A stretch of DNA of 64,000 nucleotides. It comes from Phallus indusiatus (lineage: Eukaryota > Basidiomycota > Agaricomycetes > Phallales > Phallaceae). This document shows positions 33,777 to 47,491 of this stretch, piece by piece. The stretch is from assembly GCA_027605045.1 (NCBI GenBank), contig JAQFWX010000004.1:2304683-2368682 (forward strand), written 5' to 3'. The notes beneath the pieces were generated by a model, which was not told the DNA's origin, ran no database searches, and saw nothing but the letters and a program-made list of their open reading frames with translations. Position numbers and translations under genes: made by a program. Positions within the stretch are counted from its first letter, which is position 1, and every line of letters begins with the position of its first letter.

Positions 33777-35536
33777 ATGGACAATAGCACCCTAAGCAAC
33801 GGTACTATGAGCAATAATACCGTAGCTGCTCTTTTACCCTCGGATATCTCGGGTCTTTATCAAGAGTGCGTCTATCGCTTATAATCGACTATTTCACGCT
33901 GATACAGTATGATAGCTTCATCACCCTCTTGATACTTTTCAGCAGCCTAGGTAGATACAGATCGCGTTGATCGCCAGCTCTGAACCATGTTTTATAGCAT
34001 TGCTGGTCTACACAACCGTCATAAACCTCGACGACGAAGTCGATTGTATATGGTCGAGGCGATTTAGCCTTCCCGCGTTTCTATACTGTCTATCCCGATA
34101 TAGCGTGATAATATCTCAGTCACTTCTTGTTGGTCTCACTTTATTACCGGCCTCAGCAGTATGTTGCCATTCAATGTTTAGGCATGAAGTTTTAATTCAC
34201 GCAACGTCTCTAGTCGCTCACGTAGGTATCGAATAACGTATGGTTCCAGCCGTGATCAGCTGACAGCTCGTTTAGTACTTGTAACTTAATAGCGAACCTG
34301 TATAATGCTATCTCCTTCCTTCCTTATATCGGTGTTCAAGGTTGTTGTTGTCCCACATTCAGACTGTTTTTCGATGCTAATTGTTACCAGGTTTGTTGGT
34401 TGCTAGAGGATACTCCCTTTATCCAGGGAATATTTGGGTCGCTTTGGGACTGGGGATATCTTTCTTCATTGGTGTTTTCTTCGGAATTTATGGTAGGTCG
34501 TTCCAACTGCGTGAGTCTGTGCATCTTATGTATAATGTTATATAGTTCCCGCGGCATTTCCTGGATGTTCATCCAGCTTAACGTGAGTTATTCCACTTGG
34601 CGTCCAAGGAACTCGCGAATTTACTAACCAATCCTTCAGTTGTGAGCTCGCTGGTTGCACAATATCCGAGTGACAGTTGATGCTAACCCCCTTATTACAG
34701 CCCAAGTCAAAGCGTTCAATCTGGTCGACATCATCTTTACGGTGCTGACTGACACTTTGGTCTTCCTTGTCACTGTTTACAAAGTATGGGGGGTGTGGAA
34801 ATTGAGACGGCAATTAAACTTGCGCGATCAAGAGTCAGATATTGGTAGTCTGTTGCTATCCCAAGGTGCGTTCTTCCCAGGCATATCTCACACACCATCT
34901 TACACTACTTTTGAAGGTGTTTTGAGATATTGGTTAGTTTTAGCGTATCATTTCTTATCAAGTCAATAAATCATCCTAGTTTTGTCCTATTGGTCACTCT
35001 AACTAATGCAATACTTGTGGAAGTGAGTCTATCCCATTTGACACGTATTCATCTGTCTAAACATTTGTTTTTCAAGAGAGGGCCGGTAAGACCTTTGATT
35101 TTGCTATTTCATTTAGCATCAGACTAACCAATTCCAGCTTGACGCTACAAGCAATTTTAGCTACATGCAAGAAGCGTAAGCTATTTATTTTCGGTACATT
35201 ATATTGTGATATTGAATTGTTTCTGCTCGTAGGCTCTCCATCATTATATTGTGTCGATTCTCTCTCGATCTTCGTCGACGGAATAAACCTCAAATTGACG
35301 ATGTGGTGCTACCAACAATGTCGTTTTCAGTGCAAGGAGCCCGGAGTATGATGAGATATGTCCACGAAACATTCTTAACAGAGTTAGGAGAACCCACTGG
35401 TGACATAGAGGAGACCGATGATACTCCGGAACAAGATATGGAATTTGAGACCGTTGAACTTCGGTGTGGGAATGGCCCAGGGAGCAATTCAGATTCTCAG
35501 TCCAGTCCGGTTGACTCTTCGAAGGAAGTAGTATGA
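33777..35536 (+). CDS. DUF6533-type multi-helix membrane protein, copy A
   Basis: Basidiomycete family of seven-helix proteins of unknown function. Exon 1 begins MDNSTLSNGTMSNNTVAALL and ends LYQEC, splicing to YDSFITLLILFSSL. A 47-nt intron then leads to ALLVYTTVINLDDEVDCIWS, the DUF6533 core (LLVYDxxxxLDxEVxxxW). Later exons give LYNAISFLPYIGVQG, LLVARGYSLYPGNIWVALG, AFNLVDIIFTVLTDTLVFLV, VWGVWKLRRQLNLRDQES and FVLLVTLTNAILVE. The C-terminal cytoplasmic tail begins DLRRRNKPQIDDV and is acidic. The exon joins are my own reading, with several introns. It pairs tail to tail with copy B at 36604-38460 and shares its block order. No frameshift was needed. Confidence 0.75.
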
Positions 35537-36603
35537 AAATAGCTTCTGCCTTCTTTTCTTTTCCTTCTTCTCTTCCATATTATTGCTATTCTATTTGATC
35601 AGCCTGTTTTGCTTGTTGCATGCCACTGAAGTTATGTAATTATAGATCGAAAAAAAATGTTATCTCCCAATCATTAAACCTGTTTCCAACGACGACGATG
35701 TCTCAACTGCCAATCATAGATTTTAGCTAGACCCACAATGAACGGAACACGGCGGGCATAATCCATTACTTACATAAGACAGAAGGCACCAACATCCTCA
35801 AAATTCGGACTAATCTGGAAGCGGCGTGGTTATTACTAAGTTTCAACTTTGGCACTGCTGTGCAACGCGACACAAAGCGATAGCAATCATCGCGACCATG
35901 CATTGAAAATTGAACTCAATAGTTTGTCTCCAGAATTTATTCTCGGCTCATCGGCGTTTAATTTACATCCCTCAGTGCTGTACAATTAATTATTGAATGT
36001 AACATGACCATCGAAAAACAACGATAATTGATACCGTTTCGCGTTCTTACGAAAAGAACGGAACATTTGTTTGAGCGGTCCCTATTAGTATCGATCAGGC
36101 TGGCTGACTGACTGACACGAGGCTCGAGCCGTCATTGTTTGTGTATCTAATTGGCAATGTGCCTACTTTTCTTAAGCTCTGAGAAATGATCTTACACAAA
36201 ATCAGAAGATCCGGATACCCGCCTCCACAAAGTTTTTTCTCAGGGGTTGGAGTATGATATATGTATACTAGTCCGAAGCGGGGATCATTGTCGAGGACCT
36301 TAAAGCTGTGCATGATGGGAGGCCAGGTCCACTCGTGGATTGTACATATTGCTTAAGAGCGGCTTTATTCGATTTGATAGAATGGTGTTAGTTCCCATTT
36401 CATCTCAGCATTGTACAATCCTATGCGTTGTATTCATGAACATAATGAAATCAATGAAAAAGTTCTTTGATCTCTATGTTTAGTGATTTATGAAATCTCT
36501 CAAAAAATTTTCGGAAATTTCAACACGGCAGTGTCGTGCGCTCTACAAATAAGAATTCATATTGTGTGTTGGAAAAAATGCCGAATGGAGGGAATTACTA
36601 ACC
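35537..36603. other. Intergenic between convergent DUF6533 paralogues
   Basis: About 1.07 kb of 3' flanks. A cttttcttttccttcttc tract lies just after the copy A stop. No gene or RNA recognised. Confidence 0.45.
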
Positions 36604-38460
36604 TCAGTTCGCGTGCGCTTCTGACTCGTGATTGATAGCACAGTCAACTGAGGTTGCCTCTCCAAATCCGCAGCCAATCTCAAGGTGGGCATCTCCACCT
36701 GTCATAAAGGTTGATCCCTGAGGTTCGTCAACAGGGAGACCCACATTCGGATCTTCTTCTGACACCGGGTCACTAATACTATTGTGGAGATTCTCGCCCA
36801 ATTCGTTTATGATGCTCCCATGCAAACTCTCCGCTATCTGTCTGATGGATTGTATCATTCCAGGTTCTTGGAATGACAGATTGGGTGACATATTCAGGTT
36901 GGGCGTTTGTACCTGATGGTCCTTAGAGTTTCGTTGGCGAAGTTCCAATGTGAACTCGCAAATGAGTATCGTGGAGAGCCTGAACAAGACATTATGAGCC
37001 ATAATATGAATCTCATCATTAAATAGAACGAGTGGTTCGACATACACGTTCTGAAAAGCGCCAAAACCACTTGCTACAGAACTCTGTGTGACATAAATCG
37101 AACTTGAACTACTGCTAAAAGGATTGTCCTTACCGAGGATAACTGTGATGTATTTTAGGTTAAGTAATAGCTTCGAATAACTGGGCGATATATATTTGCT
37201 CACATTTGCCAACAATGTAGACGTCAACCCCATGACAAAAATAAAGCTGTATTATGGAAGTTAACTTTATGGCACTAAGCATATATGAACGACAAACCAA
37301 AACCGAAAGAATCCTTGGATTTCAGTAAAAGATCAGTACGACCTTGCGAAAGTCATCAGCGCCAGATTATACCTTGTTGGAGAAGTGAGGTAGCAAGGTC
37401 TGTATTTCCTTGTAAACCAACACCTCGTTTCAACTTCCGAACACTCCAGGCATGATAAATAACGACAACAAAGGCAAGAAAGTCCTGAAGAACAACAGAA
37501 ACCGACTGGAGAATTGTGGAAATGAAAAGGCCTCGTGCTAGAAAATTTGGTAAAATGGATGCATCCATTTTTTAGTCACTATTTATTCTTACGACTAAAA
37601 AGGGAGAGAGAGGTTAACAGTCAACAAAGAGTATACATAGGCCATGTTACAATGCTTACAATTGCGAAGCACAGGACGGCACTGTCGACCCTGATATAAA
37701 GACAGTTGTTTTGATTCAATCGAGTGGAGTTGCTAATAAAAAACGTACTGTAGATGTTTGGAGCTAGACCTGAAAAGAAAAGTATACCCAACACTACGGC
37801 CATCGCAGGTTTTGATCCGTTATACAAGGAGTAAGTTCTAGCAGCAATCAAACCTATACTATATTTTCAACGAAAAGTTTCCAAAATTAAATGTACTGAT
37901 GCTACCTTGCACTCCGATGAAAGGAAGAATAGATAGAACGCTGAATAAAGTACCCAGTATATTGCATGTCCTAAATTTCGGCCAAAGAGTTACTTAAATC
38001 CTTATCGGGTGAGTTAATTTGAGAGGGACTACCGTAAAGACTAGTATGGAACGACGTGTTAGCAATTGGAGTTGAGTTGAACAAGGATTAGCAGCTTATG
38101 TACCTCCGTCTGTAAAAACAATTGAACTAGTTCAAAAACCTGTAAGGCCAGCACCGGGTACTTGGAGAGTACGTAGAGGACAGTTGGTAATGTAATCTTG
38201 CGTTTCCACATGTTTTCGACTTCATCGTTAAGATGTAGGAGAGAAGGGTAAACCAGTATCACTGATATTATACAGAGAACAAGAATAACGTTAGTCGTTA
38301 ACATTGTTACAATATATTGTGGTTTACTAACCAGTTGAGCTAAAAACCAGTCGTGTCTGTGTAACTCTGCATCGTTGTTGTGAGTTATGAAGACTGAGGG
38401 ATTCTGAGTGAAGACATACGTAGAAGATACTAATAAAACAGCAGCGTTAATATTATCCAT
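36604..38460 (-). CDS. DUF6533-type multi-helix membrane protein, copy B
   Basis: Paralogue of the gene at 33777-35536, on the opposite strand. It starts MDNINAAVLLVSSTYVFTQN, carrying the same MDN opening. The core helix exon reads IISVILVYPSLLHLNDEVEN followed by MWKRKITLPTVLYVLSKYPV, equivalent to LDDEVDCIWSRRFSLPAFL in copy A. Further blocks are VLSILPFIGVQG, AARTYSLYNGSKPAMAVVLG, VSVVLQDFLAFVVVIYHAWS, VRKLKRGVGLQGNTDLATSL and LSTILICEFTLELRQRN. The cytoplasmic tail is long, about 100 residues, and acidic, ending HESEAHAN. Introns are short, and the positions seem shared with copy A. Family function is unknown. An origin by inverted local duplication is my inference. Confidence 0.75.
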
Positions 38461-39876
38461 TCAGGCTGTAGTCTGTTTGAAGTAGGAGCTTCAAAGTTCT
38501 GGGTTATTTGAGGGATCCGAACCTATATATATGTAAGTATGTGACGAGGAAAAATCTTGAGCACCCTACTTTGCGCTCCTCCCGAAGATGTAAAAAAATT
38601 CTCAATGGTCTATTGTTATCCTTACCACCCATCTTGACGTGTACCGCGTGTATTAACCAAATAATCAATCATATGAGATGTTGCAAAGTGAGATACCGAC
38701 TCCTTTGAGACTTCAAATGATGTATGTAGCTGAGAAAATGCCAAAGGAAGACGTAATTGGAATTGACCTCGTGGTTTGCTAAGGTTACTCTTTTCTTTTC
38801 TTTTTTGCGTTGAATGCTTTCCTAGCATTCGAATAGCAATGAACAGTCGAATACCGAACCCTCTTCGTGGGTTAGTTGAACAAGTCCAGACTCGGATGTA
38901 ACATGTAACGGCATAAACGCTGTACGCCGGTTCACTATGATTTGAGAGGATTTTTCCGCATACCAGTTGATGGCAACATTGGGCTGGCAAGAGTTAAGGC
39001 TTGATGCCGATACCGTATAAAATTGTCAGTCCTTGGTCAGTCAGAGAAATCGTAATCATTTCAAACTCAATTGGTTGCAAATCAATTGTCGAGTCTTGGT
39101 CTTAGTTACCGCGACATGTATCGGCATCCACTCGCACATATTTTTGAATTTTTAAAATTAGTTAACTTGTGATGTTCCATACGTCGTGCTGTAATTTCTC
39201 AACTGTCAATGTGCAGCAAAATGCAGCCAAGCTGTTTCAGTGAAAACCGAGACCCAACTTCGATGCTTTATTTAAATCGCCACATGTCATTCTGAATCTT
39301 GATACATTGGCAACGGAATGTGCGGCGCAATTTCAGGGGACTATTGTGGGGTGTCCCTAATTTACATTCAAATCGTCAGCGTTAGTTTGCGAGTGGCTAT
39401 CAGTGACGTGGCTACGAGGTGCGATATGGAGCATCCAGTTATATCGACTAAGTTGAGTTCGATGCGCGAAAGAACTTCGGTCTCGCCTAACTTGAACGCC
39501 CTGTAATTGTTAGGACCGGTGGGCTTCCTTTGATCGACACCTGCAAGTATGCATGTGCATCAAAGTTGATTATAATTGCCCGGTCCCTGTTACCTATGGT
39601 GTGGAGAGTATGAGAACTACTCAGCTGAGAGCAAAAAGTTCGAAGTATTTTTTTGTTGATGTCACAGCGACCGTGCGCGTGACAGAGCTCTTGTTGAACG
39701 CAATTCCCGGGCCGGAATCACACGATTGGTTAATCAAGCTGGAAAATCATCTGAAAATCACTTTGAAAATCACTTTCAATTGGCCAATCTTGTCAATTGT
39801 TTGCCCTATGGCAGAAATAAATAAACGTGGCCATACAAGGCGCACTGGGTCACTGACTAGCCTCAACTCACTCATA
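38461..39876. other. Intergenic, no gene recognised
   Basis: About 1.4 kb, A/T-rich, with short open frames on both strands (for example minus 38622-38990, plus 39553-39936). None has recognisable domains. The plus frame at 39553-39936 is a read-through into exon 1 of the Mpo1-like gene. The Mpo1-like promoter lies at the right end. Confidence 0.45.
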
Positions 39877-40703
39877 ATGGGTGTCTTTGATTTGAAAGAC
39901 CAGGTACTTTGGTTCGTTTTCTACACTCTTTCGTAGTCTTTTAATGAGTTTTTAGCTTGTTTTTTATGGCCAATATCATTCTAACAAGTACAACATAGCC
40001 GTTCATATGTGTTTCGTCCCACTGATCTTATGGTGAGCGCAACTGCGATATTGCATGTTCGTATCCTTGAGCATTTCATCTCATTGGTATCATTAGGACG
40101 GTCTTTGTGATGCTCGCGTCACTCCCCGTTCCTGAACTCTTTCCTTCGCAAACCTTACTATACATATCTCCGTATGCCTATTTAGAATGGACGTGGGCAC
40201 TGCCGTTGGCGATCATCGTGGCTGGGTACTACTTGCTCCTGGAACCCATTGCAGCGGTACGCCTCCAGTTTCAAACCTTCAACACTGACCAACCTATATA
40301 CAAATCCTCTAACAGATAACCTACCTACCAATTCTTTCGACCATGATAATGACCGCTAGTCCCATTGCCCACGGTCCCTCGGGAACGGAAGCAGCGATGG
40401 GACTATTCGTCTTATCCTGGATTGCACAGTTCACCGCCCATGCAGTAGCAGAGAAGAGATCGCCTGCATTGTTAGATAATCTTGCAGGAGGTAAGCTTCT
40501 CCAGTTTATTTCCCCCGAACCTAATTAACTCAGCCCTTCCCGTGCGATTAGCCCTAATCCTGGCCCCGTTCTTCGTTCATTTTGAACTTCTCTTTGCACT
40601 TGGATACAGACCTCAACTGCAGAAAGAAATCACCAATGGCGTCGGCATCGAAGTGACAAAGTTCAGAAGGGAAGCCGCAGAGAGAAATCGCAAGAAACAG
40701 TGA
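39877..40703 (+). CDS. Mpo1-like 2-hydroxy fatty acid dioxygenase (DUF962)
   Basis: Endoplasmic reticulum membrane enzyme family. Yeast Mpo1 performs alpha-oxidation of 2-hydroxypalmitate during phytosphingosine breakdown. Five exons, 39877-39903, 39956-40032, 40097-40256, 40316-40490 and 40534-40703, join to exactly 203 codons including the stop. The product starts MGVFDLKDQLVFYGQYHSNK, which carries the conserved YGxYH..N and is followed by IAVHMCFVPLILW with its His. Helices follow (LEWTWALPLAIIVAGYYLLL). Then comes VLSWIAQFTAHAVAEKRSPA with LLDNLAGALPV, matching the family's WIAQFxGHxxxExRxPALLDNL block. It ends with a basic KFRREAAERNRKKQ tail. The conserved histidines proposed to bind iron are present. 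Confidence 0.92.
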
Positions 40704-41187
40704 TTGCGCTCGACGAGAGTAACACGAGTCAGAAGTCCGACATAACATAATTAACCACCACTCATTCAAGACATACCCAGCTCACTGTGCCTTATTAACT
40801 TAAAAGGTATCACGTGCTAATGCGGCGGATTGATTATGGTTACAAGGAAGAAAAGGAATGGAGCTTGAAGATTAGTACTGGCACCTTAATTGGGATAATT
40901 GGGATATGACACCGAGACAATTGATAGGGATTGACCCAGAATGTATTGTTTATAATTACAACGACCCTGGAATGAATGTGATTCAATTGCTGTCAACTTC
41001 CCCGCATTTACGTCACAGACCCGAATACGTATGTCAACATGCACCAAAAATAAGACTGAACATTGAACAACTATGGTATTACAAACACAAAAGTGGGAGA
41101 ATTTAGGTAGTAAAGAGATTCTTGTACATTTGGAAGATAGCTTGGGTTGCCGTATTGGGAGTAGGTACGTTGTGTTCGTCTTAATGT
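40704..41187. other. Intergenic between convergent Mpo1-like and Vfa1 genes
   Basis: About 480 bp of 3' flanks. No gene or RNA feature recognised. Confidence 0.5.
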
Positions 41188-42100
41188 TTAGAGACTGGGA
41201 GCGGAGGGATAAGAAGGATCAGGAGCAGAAGGATGGGAAGGGAAATCAGGAGCCGAGGGACCAAGAGGAGGAGGACCAGGAGGATAGGCGAAGGGTGGCG
41301 GAGTCGGGGGATAGGTGATGGTAGGAGGATGGGGAGGAAGAGGAGGAGCCGAGGGATAAGAAACGGTAGGAGGAGCCGAAGGATAAGAAACAGTAGGAGG
41401 AGCCGGTGGATAAGGAGGATGGGGAGGAGGAGGAGGAGCCGAGGGATAAGAAGGGGGTGGAGGCGGTGAGGACAATGGCGCGATGGCAGTTCGAGGTGCA
41501 ATGGGAAACTTCGGCGCAATCTGTTTTGCAACTGCAGTCTGCCGTTTCTTCTTGTGTTCAGAAAGTCGCATAGCCCATATATCGCGATGCAAAATATACC
41601 GCTCATGCGTCGGTTTAGGAGGAGCAGGGGTGGAAACTACGGGCATTGGCGTTGGACCTGGAGGCGTTATCTTGGGTTTAGGAGTCGTTTCTTTGTTATC
41701 TGCATTGGCTTTGTCCGTAGATTTATCTTTATTTTTCTCTTCGCTTTTAGCCTTCTCTTTGAGTCTTTGTTTCTCCTCCCATTCCTCTTTAACCTTCTTT
41801 ATCTCTTCATCGGATGCTTTGGGCTTCGTTTCTCCTCCAGAGGGCGAATTAACCTTGGTCCCAAACCCAGGATCTTTCAAATGTCCATCACATACATAGA
41901 AAAAGTCGACAGTGTTAATCGTCGCAAGGACAGTGGTTGTTGGACGATAGCATATGAAACAGGACTTGGAAGTTGCTGCAGTCTGTTAGAGAATGAAAAA
42001 AAGGCTGTATTAAAATATCAGACGTTATAATAACATGAAATCAAAATCTGACGCGCTTGTAGTACGTGTTCTGAAAGTTCGGACTCGAACTTGCAGACAT
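41188..42100 (-). CDS. Vps4-associated protein 1 (Vfa1) with proline-rich tail
   Basis: Regulator that binds the ESCRT-disassembly ATPase Vps4 at endosomes. Exons 42053-42100 and 41188-41982 join to 281 codons including the stop. The N-terminus reads MSASSSPNFQNTYYKR, then SKSCFICYRPTTTVLATINT and VDFFYVCDGHLKDPGFG. This gives the paired Cys motif CxxC and the C..HL pair of the family's zinc-binding-like domain. A charged coiled-coil-like stretch follows (EEIKKVKEEWEEKQRLKEKA). The last 100 residues are an imperfect Pro/Ser/Tyr repeat (YPSAPP units), longer than I would expect for the family. The Vps4-binding motif should lie in the C-terminal half, but I cannot place it. The donor here, gtcaga, is weak. 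Confidence 0.85.
41335..41455. repeat. Minisatellite-like coding repeat in the Vfa1 gene
   Basis: Three or more imperfect direct units of about 27 nt (ggaggagccgagggataaga and variants). On the coding strand they specify Pro-Pro-Thr-Val-Ser-Tyr-Pro-Ser-Ala type units. Neighbouring GGA-rich sequence extends the low complexity from about 41220 to 41470. Confidence 0.75.
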
Positions 42101-44297
<2,197 letters not shown>

Positions 44298-44456
44298 TCG
44301 GCCCCCCAAATCTTTGCAAGAAATAACGATCTCAAATGAAATTATGTTTATATATATAAACGATGTACCTCTCATGCTTTGAACAATGCAAAATTAAAAA
44401 CAAGTTATTTTCAAACGCAAGAACAATTACCCCCCAAATGGTGAGTATAAACTACG

Positions 44457-46533
44457 TCAAACACCTCTATCCACCATCACCCGCGTCCTCCTCTCGCCAC
44501 CCGATATCGACCTCCACACTATCCCAATAAGACTATAAAGAAATCTTCTTTTGAGACCCGTCCGTCTCCACACGAACCTCACGAAACCAAGAAATGCGAA
44601 TATAAAAGATACATCAAGAATGAGTCGTCGGATAATTAGTAAGATGGATAATGAAGGAGATGAGTATCGTTTTCGGGCATATGGGTAGGATCGGTATCGA
44701 GGGTCGCGGTCAGATCGAGCTTGTGAGACCAAATGTGTTTCTTCGATAGGTACGAAGACTAAGAAAGCCGCTACGGACCGCAATGAATCGACTATGCGTG
44801 AAAGAGGTCCAACTAAATTGGACCATAAACCTAATTGTGTAGGATCCCATATATGACTAGAATTCATCGAAGAACCAAACAGTAAGGAATTCATCAATAT
44901 GAGCGAAGACGACGAGAGTGACGCATTTCGACCCGCGCCAGAATTCATACTGCTAGATAGGCCGTGTGCGTTTGTTATAGCTTCGAGCATTTCGACACGT
45001 TCTGATAATGCGGCGATATGTGCTTGAACATTCTCGAGAGCTCGTTCGACAGGCGATGGACCACCTGGACCACTACCGCCACCACCATTTCCACCGTTGG
45101 AACCGCTAGGGACCGAAGAGTCAAGAGGCGACCGCGGTACGTATTGTCGAATAAGCCGAGCTTGCGATGGTAATGGAATAGTGGTATGCGGTAATGAATT
45201 TCGTCCATGGATCAAGTTCAATCCATCACTTAATGATCTGAGATGCGAATTTTCTGTTTGCTCTGAAACTGATAACGGTGTCGAAACAATGGAAGGCTGC
45301 TGGTGGGTATATGGATAAGACTGGGGATATGGTGCACCGGGCATGAACGTCGAGGCTGATAAGGTGTCGGAGCTTGCGGAGGGAATAGTTGGAGGGGAAT
45401 GTATCATTGGTTCTCCACCAAACGCGGAGGGTGTTGTGTAAGCAGGCATTGGCTGCGTCGGGGGTACGGCACCGCCTGAAGGAGAAATCAAGCTGTTCAG
45501 CATACTGGATCCTAGACCGCCAGGTACCCCAGGTGTAACAGACATTATTGATCCTGCCATTGGAGTACGGTATTGCATTAGAGTTTGGGACGAGAGTGAG
45601 GACGGCGGTCGGAATGAAGGATCCGACCGTGTAAGAGTATGTGCTGTAGAACGCAAAGGTTGTAGCTCCTTGTTTTCGTGGGGATATTTATCTTTATCAT
45701 TGGAATACACCTTAACTCGATCCGCATTATGTTCGTAATCTTCGGTATTGTCATCGTCGTCGGTCGTTGTTTCTTCCTCTTCAGAGTCGGGTATGTGTTC
45801 TGCGTTTTGCGCCAAGTATGAACTTTGTCTGCGTGTACGCACTGCCTCGGCGGCTGACTCTGAACCGGATGAACGAGGAGAGTCTCTTCCGGATCTTGAG
45901 TTTGAGAGATGAGCAAACGATTCTACCAAAATGAAAAGTGAGTGAATGGTAGAGGCGAGGAGGCTTACGATAAAGGAAGGTAACGTACCACCTAAATTAC
46001 CGTACGATTCCAATTCGCGGACCAGGTCTCGCGCAATTGTTTTATCAGAATATTTCCGTAACACCTAAAAGGGACAATTATTCGATGGCTCTCTCGGTAA
46101 CTGCTAGCACATACTTTCAAGAGTGTTTCAATGTATAGCAACTTTGCCTCATATGAAGGTAGCCCTTTATGTTTCGCCCAAGCATCCCTGAATATAATAT
46201 TAGGAAAATTAAATGAGTAGGTATGATAGGTACCATTTAGCTCGTCCGAGCATATCCCAAATTCCCGGTCGAGGTGGCTTGACATTGCCAACGGTCGCTG
46301 AAGCTCGTCATTGGGGCTAGCTCCAAGCAAATAAGTCTGACAAACCTTGCTTGTACAAACTAAATCCAATAAATCATATGTGTCCCATATCACAAAATTT
46401 AACAAACTAACCTATACATGTCCAGCTTCTCCTCATAGTCTGTCTGAATTGGTCCCGTTTTGGGCAGACCTTGCACTACTGAGACGGCTTTTGAGAATTG
46501 CGCGTCGATGAGGTCATGTTCGCTGCTATTCAT
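44457..46533 (-). CDS. Membrane-anchored acyl-CoA-binding domain protein
   Basis: The N-terminal ACB domain spans about residues 1-100. It reads DAQFSKAVSVVQGLPKTGPI, then DYEEKLDMYR, YKQATVGNVKPPRPGIWDML and AWAKHKGLPSYEAKLLYIET. It contains the Tyr, Lys and Trp positions that bind the acyl-CoA head. A long Ser/Pro-rich region follows, with an acidic patch (DSEEEETTTDDDDNTEDYEH) and a short coiled coil (VERALENVQAHIAALSERVE). Close to the C-terminus are hydrophobic segments (LSILLIIRRLILDVSFIFAF) and basic residues, suggesting a tail anchor. The layout resembles animal ACBD4/5, which tether peroxisomes to the endoplasmic reticulum. That role is inference only. Several introns in the 5' part. 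Start at 46533. Confidence 0.85.
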
Positions 46534-47491
46534 GAACTGAGATGTGAACAAGTTTTGGTGTGTTAATTTTGAGATTGGCTGCGAGGTTGCTGGAAAAGCC
46601 CAACCCGACTACCGGTCCGTGACTTGCGAGCGCTTACTACACAATCACGCTCCCCAGTGCTCTTTCCTCACTGAATCTTACGTTTCGGAAACTTTCGTTG
46701 TGAAACTAGTCGTGGATCATGGAATGCGGCACGCGATTTTGATTCTAAATATGTCAATTACAGTTCTAGTCGCATACTGAATCTGCGGTGTCTTGAGGAA
46801 TACCTTTGCATTCAGTTACCTTTGTTGGGGACGCCTTAAGAAGACCGCAATGGTAGCTTCAGCAGGTCTATACCGTCAAACGGACGAGAAAATCGACCCA
46901 TAGTTTATATATATAGAGAGAAGAACCCTTAGTTCTTGTCTCTTCTAACCTTTTGTGGCGTCACTATGCAGTAACATGGCTTACTCACGAGACATCACCA
47001 AGCAAGGCATTCCAAAGTATATATTTCTCCTTCATGCAAGCGAAACGTTGAAAATAAAATTGGCTAATGCAGATGAGACTTTTTATTTTGACCAAGTAAA
47101 CTGGAAAGAAACGTTCAAACTGACTGCTGACAGCAAAAGTGCCAAGTTAGTCAGATCGGCTTTGTGCCGGAGAGCGTGCGTCACAGATTGAGACTCCGCA
47201 GACAGCGCTGGGCAGGGAACCGTTCTCCCCGACCAACACAGTCGTCCAAGGCCGCCAACAGACTGTGTGCAAGATTATATATTCTCCTTTTCGAGGTCTG
47301 TTGTTCTCTCTTCTACTCATCATGCTTGCTTCGTTGCATCTCCTTCTTTCTCGTTATTCTTTCTCCAAACCTTCTTCCTGATCTGTGCTTCCCTCTATTT
47401 TATCAACTTGAAACTCATGCGCTCTCCTCCACAAAGGGTTATATCTTCTCTCTGATACTTTTTACTGTCTCACTGCACCCGTTGCTTGTGG
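46534..47491. other. Intergenic between ACBP and ARS2 genes, with a possible 71-codon frame
   Basis: Divergent promoter region of about 960 bp. Within it, a TATA-like tttatatatatag lies at 46902-46914. It precedes an ATG at 46976 that opens a 71-residue frame ending at 47191 (MAYSRDITKQGIPKYIF..). That frame has no family match that I know. A second TATA-like ttatatattctcc at about 47275 better suits ARS2. CT-rich leader sequence covers 47280-47470. Confidence 0.35.
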
